From Syntrophomonas sp. UBA4922 (GTDB lineage: Bacteria; Bacillota; Syntrophomonadia; Syntrophomonadales; Syntrophomonadaceae), in NCBI GenBank assembly GCA_002398825.1, contig DHBS01000005.1, positions 21,034 to 81,490 of the forward strand: 60,457 bases of DNA, in the 5' to 3' direction. The notes below the pieces were generated by a model. That model did not search any database, had not been told where the DNA came from, and saw nothing but the letters and a program-made list of their open reading frames with translations. Below, one piece after another: positions 33,711 through 42,643 of this stretch (the first letter of the stretch is position 1; every line of letters begins with the position of its first letter). The position numbers and the translations under genes are program-made.

Positions 33711-35003
33711 TTATAAACATTTAGTGGTGAGGCCCTCCAGCAGCGGCCAGAATTGCGGGAAGGAGATGTCAACTACTTCAGCGCCCTTCAGCACTGTTTC
33801 TCCGCGGGCTACAAGCGCGGCTACGGCCAGGCTCATAGCGATGCGGTGGTCGCCGAAACCATGCACTTCAGCTCCCCGGAGCGATTCCGGCCGGCCGGTA
33901 ATGGTCAAACCCTGAGGCATTTCTTCAACACAAGCCCCCATTTTATTAAGCTCGCTGCATATAGCTGCCAGGCGATCTGATTCTTTTACTCGCAATTCCC
34001 CGGCATCCTCGACCCGGGATTCACCATCAGCTGCTGCCATGGCCACGGCAAGCACCGGAACTTCGTCTATCAGCTTTGGCATCATCCCGCCGTCAATTAC
34101 GGTGCCACGCAGCGGGGCGCTTTTGACCAGCAGGTCCGCAACCGGCTCACCCCCCACCGTTCTGCGGTTCTCCATGATTATATCGGCTCCCATGGCGTCT
34201 AAAACCTCAATAACACCGGCCCTGGTAGGATTGACGCCGACGTCGCGGATCATAAGCTCCGACCCGGGCACAATGGAAGCTGCCACCAAGAAAAAAGCCG
34301 CTGAAGAGATATCCCCGGGAACCAGAAACTGTTGGGGTTCTAAAGTTTTACCCGGGTTGAGGGTGACGCTCCCCGGCTTCACAATGAGGTCGGCTCCCAT
34401 GGCGGACAGCATACGTTCGCTGTGATCCCGGGAAGGCTGCACTTCCCGCAAGACGGTTTTCCCTTCGGCCTGCAGCCCGGCCAGCAGCAGGGCTGTTTTA
34501 AGCTGGGCGCTGGCTACCGGCAGCTGGTATTCAATGCCGGCCAGGCTCCCGCCTATGACCACTAAAGGAGCCAGACCGTTTTGTCTGGCATATAAGGTCG
34601 CGCCCATCATCCGCAAAGGCTCCATAATCCGTCGCATTGGCCGCTGACGCAGGGAGCGGTCCCCACTTAAAACTGAAAAAAAGGGAAGTCCCGCCAGCAA
34701 TCCGGACAGGAGGCGCATAGTGGTTCCGGAATTGCCGCAGTCCAATACATCCTCGGCTTCCTTTAAACCCTCCCAGCCCTTTCCGGATATAATCAGGCTC
34801 TGCTTCTCGGTCCGGATATCGACCCCCAATTGGCCTAGACATCTGCAGGTTGACAGAGTGTCCTGGGCTTGAAGGAAATTCTGTACACTGCTCCTGCCCC
34901 GGGCCAGGGCTGAAAAAATAAGGGTCCGGTGAGATATCGATTTGTCTGCGCTGACCCTTATCTCTCCCCGCAAGGCTTTGCATTGGCTGAGCTTGATTTC
35001 CAC
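33711..35003 (-). CDS. aroA: EPSP synthase (3-phosphoshikimate 1-carboxyvinyltransferase)
   Basis: The 430-residue enzyme of the shikimate pathway. It has the N-terminal SADKSISHR motif, DCGNSGTTMRLLSG, and a C-terminal RVKESDR-like segment (LRVKESDRLAA) and GDHRIAMS. GTG 35003 has GAGGAGG 8 bases upstream. It is the third gene of the aroF-tyrA-aroA-cmk operon. Confidence 0.97.
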   Translation of the reverse strand: MEIKLSQCKALRGEIRVSADKSISHRTLIFSALARGRSSVQNFLQAQDTLSTCRCLGQLGVDIRTEKQSLIISGKGWEGLKEAEDVLDCGNSGTTMRLLSGLLAGLPFFSVLSGDRSLRQRPMRRIMEPLRMMGATLYARQNGLAPLVVIGGSLAGIEYQLPVASAQLKTALLLAGLQAEGKTVLREVQPSRDHSERMLSAMGADLIVKPGSVTLNPGKTLEPQQFLVPGDISSAAFFLVAASIVPGSELMIRDVGVNPTRAGVIEVLDAMGADIIMENRRTVGGEPVADLLVKSAPLRGTVIDGGMMPKLIDEVPVLAVAMAAADGESRVEDAGELRVKESDRLAAICSELNKMGACVEEMPQGLTITGRPESLRGAEVHGFGDHRIAMSLAVAALVARGETVLKGAEVVDISFPQFWPLLEGLTTKCL

Positions 35004-35016
35004 TACCTTAACCTCC

Positions 35017-36096
35017 TCACTTCATCCAGGCCTTGATATGCTGCCGGCTCAGGGCTTCGACTGCCCTTAGCGCCGCATCATCATCAGGTACACTGATGCG
35101 TATCGTCCCGCCATCGCCTTCTCTGATTCTTAGGATTTCCAAGTCCATAATATTTACCTGACAACTTCCCAAAATATTTCCTAATTGTCCTATCACCCCG
35201 GGTTTATCCGGTACGATACACACGATATCAGTAGACTCCCCCAGGTAAGTGCGCTGCAGGTGAGGAATCTGTGCCCTGATTTTGCGGGCCTGCTCCAGGC
35301 CGGCCCGCAACCGTATCCGGTCTCCATCCGCCACTGCTCTTTGCATAGCTTGCAGTTCGCTTATCAGCTTATCCAGCTCTGCAGTTATATACTTTCGATT
35401 GGATAAAACAATATCCTCCCATAGACCCGGGTTGCCTGAAGCTACCCGGGTGGTGTCGCGAAAACCGCCGGCAGCCATCATCATAGCCTGCCGGTCTCCC
35501 CTGGTGACATTCAGCAGCGCCGCCGCAGCCAAGTGAGGTACATGGCTGACCTGGGCCACTATCCGGTCATGCAGCCTGGCCTCCATGATATGCACCTTGG
35601 CCCCGGTCTCTCCTATAAGACCGCTCAAACGGTCTATAGCCGGCCGGGGCGTATCTGCAGCCGGGGTCAGTACATATACTGCGTTTTCATAAAGGTAACG
35701 ATCGGCCCCCTGAATTCCAGCGATCTCTGCACCTGCCATAGGATGACCGCCCATACCGCATACGTCTGCGGGAAGCCCGGAAAACAAAGCCTGCACCTTC
35801 ATCTTGGTGCTGCCCACATCAGTAATCAAGGTTCCCGGCCTGACAAACGGCATGATGTCCTGTAGAATTTGCGCATAAGCGGCCATCGGCGTACAGAGGA
35901 ATATAACACTGGCCCGAGACACGGCTTCATCCAGCGGGGGACTTTCCTGTATGGCGCCAATGGCAATGGCCTGCTTCACTGCATCCTGCTGGGAGTCCAG
36001 GCCGGTTATGCGTTGTACCAGGGCGGAGCCCTGCAAAGCCAAACCCAATGATCCGCCGATCAAGCCCAGGCCGATTATGAGTATTTTCTCAGCCAT
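35017..36096 (-). CDS. tyrA: Prephenate dehydrogenase with ACT domain
   Basis: The 359-residue enzyme oxidatively decarboxylates prephenate toward tyrosine. It has the N-terminal NAD-binding IIGLGLIGGSLGLAL, a GGHPMAG motif, and a C-terminal ACT domain (VPDKPGVIGQLGNIL) for tyrosine feedback. I chose ATG 36096 (MAEKILIIG), which overlaps the aroF stop; a GTG at 36111 is an alternative. Confidence 0.96.
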   Translation of the reverse strand: MAEKILIIGLGLIGGSLGLALQGSALVQRITGLDSQQDAVKQAIAIGAIQESPPLDEAVSRASVIFLCTPMAAYAQILQDIMPFVRPGTLITDVGSTKMKVQALFSGLPADVCGMGGHPMAGAEIAGIQGADRYLYENAVYVLTPAADTPRPAIDRLSGLIGETGAKVHIMEARLHDRIVAQVSHVPHLAAAALLNVTRGDRQAMMMAAGGFRDTTRVASGNPGLWEDIVLSNRKYITAELDKLISELQAMQRAVADGDRIRLRAGLEQARKIRAQIPHLQRTYLGESTDIVCIVPDKPGVIGQLGNILGSCQVNIMDLEILRIREGDGGTIRISVPDDDAALRAVEALSRQHIKAWMK

Positions 36097-37123
36097 CTTC
36101 CCGATCGCCACCTTCCAGTTCGATGCTCAGGGCAGCAGTCATTTGCCGCAGTTTTGTCATCAAGCCCTTGAATCTGTCCGGGGTAAGAGATTGAGGTCCG
36201 TCAGACCAGGCTTCGCTGGGATTCTGGTGCACCTCGATCATCAAGCCGTCACAGCCCGCGCCTACCGCCGCCAGGGCCATGGGCTCCACCAAGCGCCATT
36301 TTCCGGTGCCGTGGCTGGGATCAACTACTACCGGCAGATGGGTCAAATGCTTTATAATCGGCACCGCACTCAGGTCCAGGGTATTGCGGGTATAAGACTC
36401 AAAACTGCGGATGCCGCGTTCACACATAATTACCTGCGGATTGCCGCTGGATATGATGTATTCGGCGGCCATGATCCATTCTTCAATGGTGGCCGAGGGC
36501 CCCCGCTTTAACATGACTGGTTTCCCGACTTTACCAAGCTCCCGGAGCAGAAAGAAGTTCTGCATATTCCGCGCTCCGACCTGCAGTATATCGACGTACT
36601 CGGCTATGGTTTCTATATGGCGGGGATCCATGACCTCGGTGACAACAGGCAGTCCGGTTTGCCTGCCGGCTTCGGCCAGGATCTTCAGGCCGGCTACTTC
36701 CATACCCTGAAAAGAGTACGGCGATGTGCGGGGTTTAAAGGCCCCGCCGCGCAGCATTGCCGCACCTGCAGCTTTAACCGTATGCGCTACTTGCAGATAT
36801 TTTTCTTCACCTTCCACTGCGCAGGGACCTGCGATGACCGTCAAAGAACCGCCTCCCAATTGACAGCCCTTTACTTTAATGACGGTCTCTTGTTTAAACT
36901 CCCGCGATGCCAGCTTAAAGGGTTGAACAATAGGAACCACCCTTTCAACTCCGCAAAGGGTTTCAAATAGATCCAAATCCTCCTGGGTCCGATTGCCTAC
37001 CGCGCCTATAATGGTTCGTTCCACCCCATGGGAGAGGTGCACCTGGAAATGGCGCTCCTTCAGCTTGATTTCAACTTGTTCAATCAATTCGGGCCCTGCG
37101 TTTTTCTCCATTACGATAATCAT
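36089..37123 (-). CDS. aroF: DAHP synthase (KDOPS-like, with N-terminal regulatory domain)
   Basis: The 344-residue enzyme condenses PEP and erythrose-4-phosphate at the head of the shikimate pathway. Residues 1-70 form the ferredoxin-like regulatory domain seen in Thermotoga/Clostridia enzymes. The barrel follows, with VIAGPCAVE, KPRTSPYSFQG and PVMLKRG. ATG 37123 has GGAGG 7 bases upstream. The leader upstream carries a candidate Trp attenuator. A shorter paralogue lacking the N-terminal domain lies at 41625-42470. Confidence 0.96.
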   Translation of the reverse strand: MIIVMEKNAGPELIEQVEIKLKERHFQVHLSHGVERTIIGAVGNRTQEDLDLFETLCGVERVVPIVQPFKLASREFKQETVIKVKGCQLGGGSLTVIAGPCAVEGEEKYLQVAHTVKAAGAAMLRGGAFKPRTSPYSFQGMEVAGLKILAEAGRQTGLPVVTEVMDPRHIETIAEYVDILQVGARNMQNFFLLRELGKVGKPVMLKRGPSATIEEWIMAAEYIISSGNPQVIMCERGIRSFESYTRNTLDLSAVPIIKHLTHLPVVVDPSHGTGKWRLVEPMALAAVGAGCDGLMIEVHQNPSEAWSDGPQSLTPDRFKGLMTKLRQMTAALSIELEGGDREDG

Positions 37124-37154
37124 AAAAAAACCTCCTTACACAGCGTGGAGGAGA

Positions 37155-37188
37155 GAAAAACAGAAACCATTGGCATATCGCCAATGGT
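37155..37188 (-). terminator. Attenuator hairpin in the aroF leader
   Basis: A perfect 9-bp stem (ACCATTGGC copies at 37166-37174 and 37180-37188, 5-base loop) is followed on the minus strand by TTCTGTTTTTCTC, 30-60 bases before aroF. It competes with an upstream alternative hairpin (37182-37199), as expected of transcription attenuation. Confidence 0.8.
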
Positions 37189-37199
37189 CGATCCATTGT
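37182..37199 (-). promoter_or_regulatory. Candidate antiterminator hairpin of the aroF leader
   Basis: ACAATGG (37193-37199) can pair with CCATTG (37182-37187), the same bases needed for the left arm of the terminator. It also can pair with CATTGT (37226-37231) upstream of the leader peptide. These are segments 1 to 4 of a classic attenuator. Confidence 0.65.
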
Positions 37200-37201
37200 C
37201 G

Positions 37202-37222
37202 TTATTCCCACCATCCTGCCAT
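37202..37222 (-). CDS. Candidate leader peptide with tandem Trp codons (6 aa)
   Basis: ATG at 37222 opens a six-codon frame reading Met-Ala-Gly-Trp-Trp-Glu and then TAA at 37202-37204, only 3 bases before the antiterminator segment. Two adjacent Trp codons just before competing hairpins are the hallmark of tryptophan attenuation. The ribosome site in front is weak. The peptide itself would have no function beyond stalling the ribosome. Confidence 0.55.
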   Translation of the reverse strand: MAGWWE

Positions 37223-37260
37223 ACTACAATGTTTTTGAGGGCATCCTACCTTACTACAAT
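37212..37260. repeat. Tandem 19-bp near-identical repeats, period 30
   Basis: On the minus strand ATTGTAGTAAGGTAGGATG (37242-37260) and ATTGTAGTATGGCAGGATG (37212-37230) match at 17 of 19 positions with a 30-base period, about three helical turns. A shorter ATTGTAG recurs at 37302-37308. They could be operator sites or a duplicated RNA element. The rest of the gap (37309-37470) shows only a short CCCCTG/CAGGGG stem beyond the next gene. Confidence 0.6.
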
Positions 37261-37470
37261 ATCAAGAATACCTCAAACACCCCGCCAAGATCAAGTCAAA
37301 TCTACAATGGCAAAAGCAGCCAGGGACAAAGGCAGAGTTGTCTTCGTCACCATGGCTGCGCTTGCTATAACCCCAAACGATTCCCGACATCTTCATCAGA
37401 CTCGGGTCAGAGATAATACAGGCACTTCTAACCGAGCGATAGTCATATCCCCTGGTTCTCCCTCAGGGGG

Positions 37471-38331
37471 TCATTTGCTTTCGTTGACCGCCGCCAGGTA
37501 GATTCCCATTAAGATAACGGCGCCACCGGTCAGTTGATACCAGAGCAAGGCTTCATTGAAAATGAACCACCCCAGTATACTGGCCATGACCGATTCGCCC
37601 AGAATGGAAACCGCCACCACCGGTGCTTTAACGAATTTCAAGGCCCAGTTAAGCACTGCGTGCCCCCCCAGTCCGGGGCCTAATCCCATTAAGGCAAAAA
37701 GCAGCCAATCAACCGCCGGATATCCGGTTAAGGGCAATTGCATAAACACCGCCACAAATAAGACAATCACGGCGGCAACAGAGGATACCACCAGGGTATA
37801 ATCCAGGGTGGCTACCCGGGACCTGAGCTGACGGCCTAAGAGAAAGTATACCGCCACGAAAAAACCGCTGGCCAGAGCCAGCATATCCCCCAGCAAACGG
37901 CCCTGGCCCAGGTCTCCGCCGACAATAACTCCTGATCCTGTCAGGGCTAATACCACCCCCAGGATAGCCCAGCGGTTTAATCTCTCTTTTAATATGAAGG
38001 TGGAAAAGACCAAAACAAAAATGACTTGTAGATTGGTGAATAAGACTGAACTGGAAATGCTGGTATAGTCAAGCGAGCTGATCCAGAAGGCTAAATGCAA
38101 AGCCAAAAAAAGGCCTGATGAGGCCATTAAAATGATATCCCGGCGGGAAAGTCCGCTTATTGAAAGCGGCAGGTTCCGTCCATTAATAACTGCGGAAAGG
38201 CCGGTAGTGGCGGCCAGGCGGTATAAGGCTATAACCAGAGCTGGCGCCGAACACCAGCGGATCATTGTGGAGGAGGTCGACATGCACAAAACACCGAAGA
38301 AAATCGCCGCATAAACCGGGGCGGTTTTCAT
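37471..38331 (-). CDS. EamA/DMT-family transporter
   Basis: The 286-residue membrane protein has about ten hydrophobic segments in two EamA repeats, with a STMIRWCS motif near the start and LGGHAVLNWALKFVKA in the second repeat. Its ATG overlaps the livG stop (ATGA), so it is translationally linked to the amino-acid uptake genes. An amino-acid or aromatic exporter role is possible but only inferred from position. Confidence 0.88.
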   Translation of the reverse strand: MKTAPVYAAIFFGVLCMSTSSTMIRWCSAPALVIALYRLAATTGLSAVINGRNLPLSISGLSRRDIILMASSGLFLALHLAFWISSLDYTSISSSVLFTNLQVIFVLVFSTFILKERLNRWAILGVVLALTGSGVIVGGDLGQGRLLGDMLALASGFFVAVYFLLGRQLRSRVATLDYTLVVSSVAAVIVLFVAVFMQLPLTGYPAVDWLLFALMGLGPGLGGHAVLNWALKFVKAPVVAVSILGESVMASILGWFIFNEALLWYQLTGGAVILMGIYLAAVNESK

Positions 38332-39092
38332 TGTTCCACCCCTAGATAAGATTGTATCACCCGGGGGTCGCTCTTTATCTGCTCCGGGTCGCCTTCGGCT
38401 ATCTTGCGTCCGTAATCCAGGACGGCGATCTGCTCACAGATATTCATCACCAGATGCATATCATGTTCCACCAGCAGAATGGTGAGCTGCATATCGTCCC
38501 TAATTTTCCATATAAGATCCATTAACTCGAGCTTCTCAGAGCTGTTCATCCCGGCCGCAGGTTCATCCAGGAGCAGGAGGCAGGGATTGGAAGCCAAAGC
38601 CCGGGCGATTTCCAGCCGCCGCTGCTCGCCGTAGGAAAGACTTTGGGCATATTCCCTTCTTTTTTCATAAAGGCCCATCATGGTGATGAGTTCTTCAGCT
38701 TTGGTGCTGCATTGCTTCTGTTCGCGGACGTAAGCCGGCATTCCCAGGAGGCTGGCCAACAAGCCCGCGGAGCGGTTCCAATTGGCTGCCACCTTGACGT
38801 TATCCAAAACTGACAGCCGGTTGAAGAGGCGAATATTTTGGAAAGTCCGCCCGATCCCCAGCCGGGCCACCTTGTGCGAGGATAAGGAGGCTATAGGGGT
38901 GTCGCGGAAAATCAGGCTCCCTTCGGTAGGGGTATAAATGCCGGTTATTACGTTGAAAAGGGTGGTTTTCCCGGCGCCATTAGGTCCGATGATGCCGAAG
39001 ATGGTATTGTGCTCCACCTTCATATCAATGCCGTCCAGAGCCCGAAGGCCTCCAAACTCCTGACTGACGCCCTGCAATTCTAGGACCGGCAT
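38328..39092 (-). CDS. livG: Branched-chain amino acid ABC transporter ATP-binding protein
   Basis: The 254-residue ATPase has Walker A GPNGAGKTTL (about residues 36-45), signature LSYGEQRRLEIARAL and Walker B LLLLDEPAAGM. The extended C-terminus is typical of LivG. Its start overlaps livM. The second ATPase usual in this system (livF) is not next to it, and an EamA gene occupies that place. Confidence 0.93.
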   Translation of the reverse strand: MPVLELQGVSQEFGGLRALDGIDMKVEHNTIFGIIGPNGAGKTTLFNVITGIYTPTEGSLIFRDTPIASLSSHKVARLGIGRTFQNIRLFNRLSVLDNVKVAANWNRSAGLLASLLGMPAYVREQKQCSTKAEELITMMGLYEKRREYAQSLSYGEQRRLEIARALASNPCLLLLDEPAAGMNSSEKLELMDLIWKIRDDMQLTILLVEHDMHLVMNICEQIAVLDYGRKIAEGDPEQIKSDPRVIQSYLGVEQ

Positions 39093-39976
39093 GGTTTCAC
39101 CTCTTTCTCCCGCTTGGGTTTGACCAGGTCATAGAGGCGGATATCTCCCAGGAGTCCGTTAGGTCGGAAGATCATCAGGATAACCAGCAAAGCGCCATAA
39201 AAGAGCATGCGGTATTCAGCCACCACCCGCAGCATCTCCGGCAGTATGGTAAGGATGGCCGCCCCCAGAATAGCTCCGGGTATGCTCCCTAATCCACCCA
39301 AAACCACCATGTTGAGTACCTCGATGGAGCGCATGAAATCAAAATCCTGAGGACTGATATAATACATATAATGGGCATACAGAGCGCCGCCTAATCCGCC
39401 TAGAAAAGCCCCCAGAACAAAGGAGAGGACCTTCAGATGGGTGGTATTTATGCCGCAGGCCTCGGCCGCGATCTCATTTTCCCGTATGGCATACATGGCT
39501 TTACCGATGCGTGACGACAATAATCGCTGAGAGAAGAAAACCACCAAGATGGTAATGATCAAAACCAGGCTGAAAGAAGTCTCCTGGGGTATGCCCGATA
39601 GTCCTACCGCCTTGCCCCCCGGTTCAAAATTTAGAAAGAACACCCTCACGATCTCAGCAAAGCCAATGGTGACAATTGCCAGGTAATCGCCCTCCAGTCG
39701 CAGAGCGGGCAATCCTATAACAAATCCGAACAGAGCCGCCACGGCTGCTCCTGCCAGGAGTGTCAGCCAGAAAGGCCAGCCCAGTTTTAGGGTCAAAATA
39801 GCTGAGGTATAAGCCCCTATGCTCATAAATCCGGCGTGTCCCATGGACAATTGCCCGGTAACACCAGTGGTGATATTTAATCCCAGGGCTATAATGATGT
39901 TAATCCCCATGAGGATTATAATGCGCAAGTAGTAAGGATCGATAATTCCCGTAATCCATTGCTCCAAGAGTTTCAC
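39080..39976 (-). CDS. livM: Branched-chain amino acid ABC transporter permease
   Basis: The 298-residue permease has multiple membrane helices and the LivM signatures TGQLSMGHAGFMSIGAYTSA and GLPALRLEGDYLAIVTIGF. It forms the channel with LivH. It starts next to the livH stop. Confidence 0.93.
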   Translation of the reverse strand: MKLLEQWITGIIDPYYLRIIILMGINIIIALGLNITTGVTGQLSMGHAGFMSIGAYTSAILTLKLGWPFWLTLLAGAAVAALFGFVIGLPALRLEGDYLAIVTIGFAEIVRVFFLNFEPGGKAVGLSGIPQETSFSLVLIITILVVFFSQRLLSSRIGKAMYAIRENEIAAEACGINTTHLKVLSFVLGAFLGGLGGALYAHYMYYISPQDFDFMRSIEVLNMVVLGGLGSIPGAILGAAILTILPEMLRVVAEYRMLFYGALLVILMIFRPNGLLGDIRLYDLVKPKREKEVKPCRS

Positions 39977-40852
39977 CTATACCTTTTTGCTGATTTTTTC
40001 TCCTAATATGCCTTGGGGCCGAAGGATCAGTACCAGAATCAAGATGCCGAAAGCAATGGCATCTTTAAAGGAAGAAGAAATGTAAGCTACCCCCATGATT
40101 TCCAGGACCCCCAGGGTAAGGCCTCCCAGCATGGCGCCGGGTATGGAACCGATTCCGCCCAGAACAGCGGCGGCAAAGGCTTTAAGACCTGCCATGGTTC
40201 CCATATAAGGCCATACCGCGTTATAATAAACGCCTACCATTACCCCTCCGGCAGCGGCCAGGGCTGATCCGATAGCGAAGGTGTAGGAAATGACCCGGTT
40301 AACATTGATCCCCATCAAAGCGGCGGCGTCGAGATCCTGCGAACAAGCCCGCATGGCTTTGCCGATGCGGGTCTTCCGCACCATAAATTGCAGCCCGATC
40401 ATCAATAACGCAGAAACCAGCAATATTATGACCTGCATGGAAGAAACCTGCACCGGCCCCCATGAAAATGAACTCAAGTCCATAATCGCCGGGTAGCGCC
40501 GGGTGTTCACCCCGGCGATCAAAGCCATCAGGGTGGACAGGAAAATGGATGCCCCCAAGGCACTGATCAAAGGCGAGAGGCGGGATGATTTACCCCGCAG
40601 AGGCCGGTAGGCGATCCTCTCCACCAATACTCCCAAAAGCATGCAGACCGCCATAGCCCCCACCATAGCCACCCCCAGGTTAACATCCCAGACCGTGACC
40701 AGGACCAGACCTACGAAAGCCCCTACCATATAAATTTCGCCATGGGCAAAATTTATTAATTGTACGATGCCATAAACCATGGTATACCCGAGAGCGATTA
40801 AAGCATAGGTACTGCCCAGGGTAAGGCCGTTAAGCAATTGCTGCCATAACAT
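39977..40852 (-). CDS. livH: Branched-chain amino acid ABC transporter permease
   Basis: The 291-residue permease has the LivH pattern GLTLGSTYALIALGYTMVYG and INFAHGEIYMVGAF near the N-terminus, with about eight membrane helices. It is partner to LivM. ATG 40852 lies 158 bases after the livJ remnant. Confidence 0.93.
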   Translation of the reverse strand: MLWQQLLNGLTLGSTYALIALGYTMVYGIVQLINFAHGEIYMVGAFVGLVLVTVWDVNLGVAMVGAMAVCMLLGVLVERIAYRPLRGKSSRLSPLISALGASIFLSTLMALIAGVNTRRYPAIMDLSSFSWGPVQVSSMQVIILLVSALLMIGLQFMVRKTRIGKAMRACSQDLDAAALMGINVNRVISYTFAIGSALAAAGGVMVGVYYNAVWPYMGTMAGLKAFAAAVLGGIGSIPGAMLGGLTLGVLEIMGVAYISSSFKDAIAFGILILVLILRPQGILGEKISKKV

Positions 40853-40970
40853 AGTTTGTTTCCTTTGCTTTTACTTGTCCCTATTAGACCATACATCAAC
40901 ATAGTGGCAGGCTCCATAAGCAATTTCTGCCACCAGGTTCATCTATGGGCCAAGGGGGCTTAAGAACAAA

Positions 40971-40994
40971 CTGGCAGCCCGGTAAAACCGGGCC
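40971..40994 (-). other. Intergenic stem-loop between livJ remnant and livH
   Basis: On the minus strand TGGCCCGG and CCGGGCTGCCA pair around TTTTA. Such a hairpin after the binding-protein gene usually limits or protects transcripts. There is only a weak T-rich tail. Confidence 0.45.
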
Positions 40995-41010
40995 ACCAGG
41001 GTATGGTTCC

Positions 41011-41649
41011 TTATTGTTGGGGTGCGCTGGTGGGAATCTTCTCCAGCAATGCCGGGAATTTATCACCCTTTACGGTTAACAGGAAAACCGGGCTCTTGAG
41101 CGGTTCACGGTCGGGAAGGAAGGTGGTTTTGCCTGAAACACCCGGATAATCCTGAAGTTTTGCCAATTCAGCCTTGAACACTTTGGGATCACTGCTCTGA
41201 GCTTTCTCCATAGCCTGGGCAATAATCATCACAGCGTCATAGTACTGGGCGGAAAACATGTCCGGATCTTCATTGTACTTGGCCCGGTAAGCTTTGATAA
41301 AAGCGTCGGTTTCCGGGCTGGGCTGGTCGGCAGAGAAGCCGGCGTAGAAGATGACCTTCTCTTCAACCGCTTTGCCGCCTAATTTCTTAAGATCTTCCCC
41401 ATACAGGCCATCACCGCCAACCATGACGATGTCTACTCCCTGCTTCTGAGCTTCCAGCATGATCAGAGCAGCTTCGGTGTAATAGCCGGTAAATACCAGG
41501 ACCTGGGGTTTGGCTTGTTTCAGCTTGGTTACCTGTGCGGTGAAATCGGTTTCTTTGTCATTGATGGACTCTTCCAAGACGATGTTGCCGCCTTTTTCCT
41601 GGATAGCGGTCTTGAATACCGGTGTTAATGCAGTGCTGTAGCGGGCTGT
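41011..41649 (-). pseudogene. livJ: Branched-chain amino acid binding protein, 5' half missing
   Basis: The frame encodes only the C-terminal 212 residues of a periplasmic-type leucine/isoleucine/valine binding protein (for example YSTALTPVFKTAI, TDFTAQVTKLK, FSAQYYDAVMIIAQA). The signal peptide and N-terminal lobe are absent. Upstream in frame is TAA at 41650-41652, and the sequence there is the 3' end of a DAHP synthase gene. A TTG at 41577 could start a fragment, but it lacks the domain needed for ligand binding. It is probably a deletion scar or an assembly join. Confidence 0.85.
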
Positions 41650-42470
41650 TTAAGATTTATCTGGGCATGCTTAATCAATTGTGACGTCATTTTAGCAAAA
41701 TTTTCGGGGGTTAAGGATTGTTTGCCGTCTGACAGGGCCCGGTCAGGATCCTGGTGCACCTCCACCATTACTCCGTCAGCACCTGCAGCGACAGCCGCGC
41801 TGGCTATGGGCCTGACCATTTTCCACTTGCCGGTGGCGTGACTGGGATCGACAATTATAGGCAGGTGGGTCAACTGTTTAACCAGGGGTACCGCCCCGAT
41901 ATCAACGGTGTTGCGCGTATAGGTCTCAAAAGTTCGTATCCCCCGCTCGCAGAGGATGATTTGTTTGTTGCCGCCTTTCAGCACATACTCGGCTGCCAGC
42001 AGCCATTCTTCGATAGTAGCCGACAACCCCCGTTTCAGCATTATCGGTTTATCCAGCTTGCCCAGCTCCTCCAGAAGCGAATAGTTCTGCATATTACGGC
42101 TGCCCACCTGCAGAATGTCTATATTGGCGTAAAGGATGTCCAGATCCCGAATATCCATAATCTCGGTAATCACCGGCAGACCCGTTTCCTGCCGGGCTTG
42201 AACCAGGATATCAACCCCGCTGCGGCCCAGACCTTGAAAAGAATAAGGGGAGGTGCGGGGTTTAAACAGCCCGCCGCGCAGAATATCCGCGCCCATCTCC
42301 TTGAGGCGATGGGCCAGATTGAGGTAGTCGGGCCGATTCTCAACCGCGCAGGGTCCGGCAATGACAGTGCAATACCCCTCACCGACATATACTTTCCCGG
42401 CGGGGGCGGCGATAGTTATTACGGTGTCAGATGCGCAGTATTCCCGCGATGCTAATTGAAATGGTTTCAT
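41625..42470 (-). CDS. Second DAHP synthase, short form without regulatory domain
   Basis: The 281-residue barrel protein carries VIAGPCAVEN, KPRTSPYSFQG, LKRGLSATIEEW and SHATGKWK, clearly DAHP synthase. It starts at the PFQLASRE segment, so it lacks the N-terminal 70 residues present in the other copy. ATG 42470 has GGAGG 9 bases upstream. Its last 8 residues (KQPATALH) appear to be encoded by the livJ sequence it runs into, so the native C-terminus may be altered. Confidence 0.9.
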   Translation of the reverse strand: MKPFQLASREYCASDTVITIAAPAGKVYVGEGYCTVIAGPCAVENRPDYLNLAHRLKEMGADILRGGLFKPRTSPYSFQGLGRSGVDILVQARQETGLPVITEIMDIRDLDILYANIDILQVGSRNMQNYSLLEELGKLDKPIMLKRGLSATIEEWLLAAEYVLKGGNKQIILCERGIRTFETYTRNTVDIGAVPLVKQLTHLPIIVDPSHATGKWKMVRPIASAAVAAGADGVMVEVHQDPDRALSDGKQSLTPENFAKMTSQLIKHAQINLKQPATALH

Positions 42471-42643
42471 TGTGCTGAGCCTCCATACGAAAATAGTATA
42501 TCAAACCAGGGCTATTATTCGAATGGTTTTCTGCAGCTTGGCCTGAGTTTTGCTTAGAGGTGAAAGGTTAGGCCGCCTCTTATTAATAAACGACGGTATT
42601 TTGTGCTATATTGATTATTAACATACTCAAGGGGGTTAAGGCG

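Noticed and set aside
37124..37310. T-box or TRAP control of aroF
   Set aside because: No AGGGTGG-ACCGCG T-box sequence and too few regularly spaced GAG/TAG triplets for TRAP; the peptide-attenuator reading fits better.
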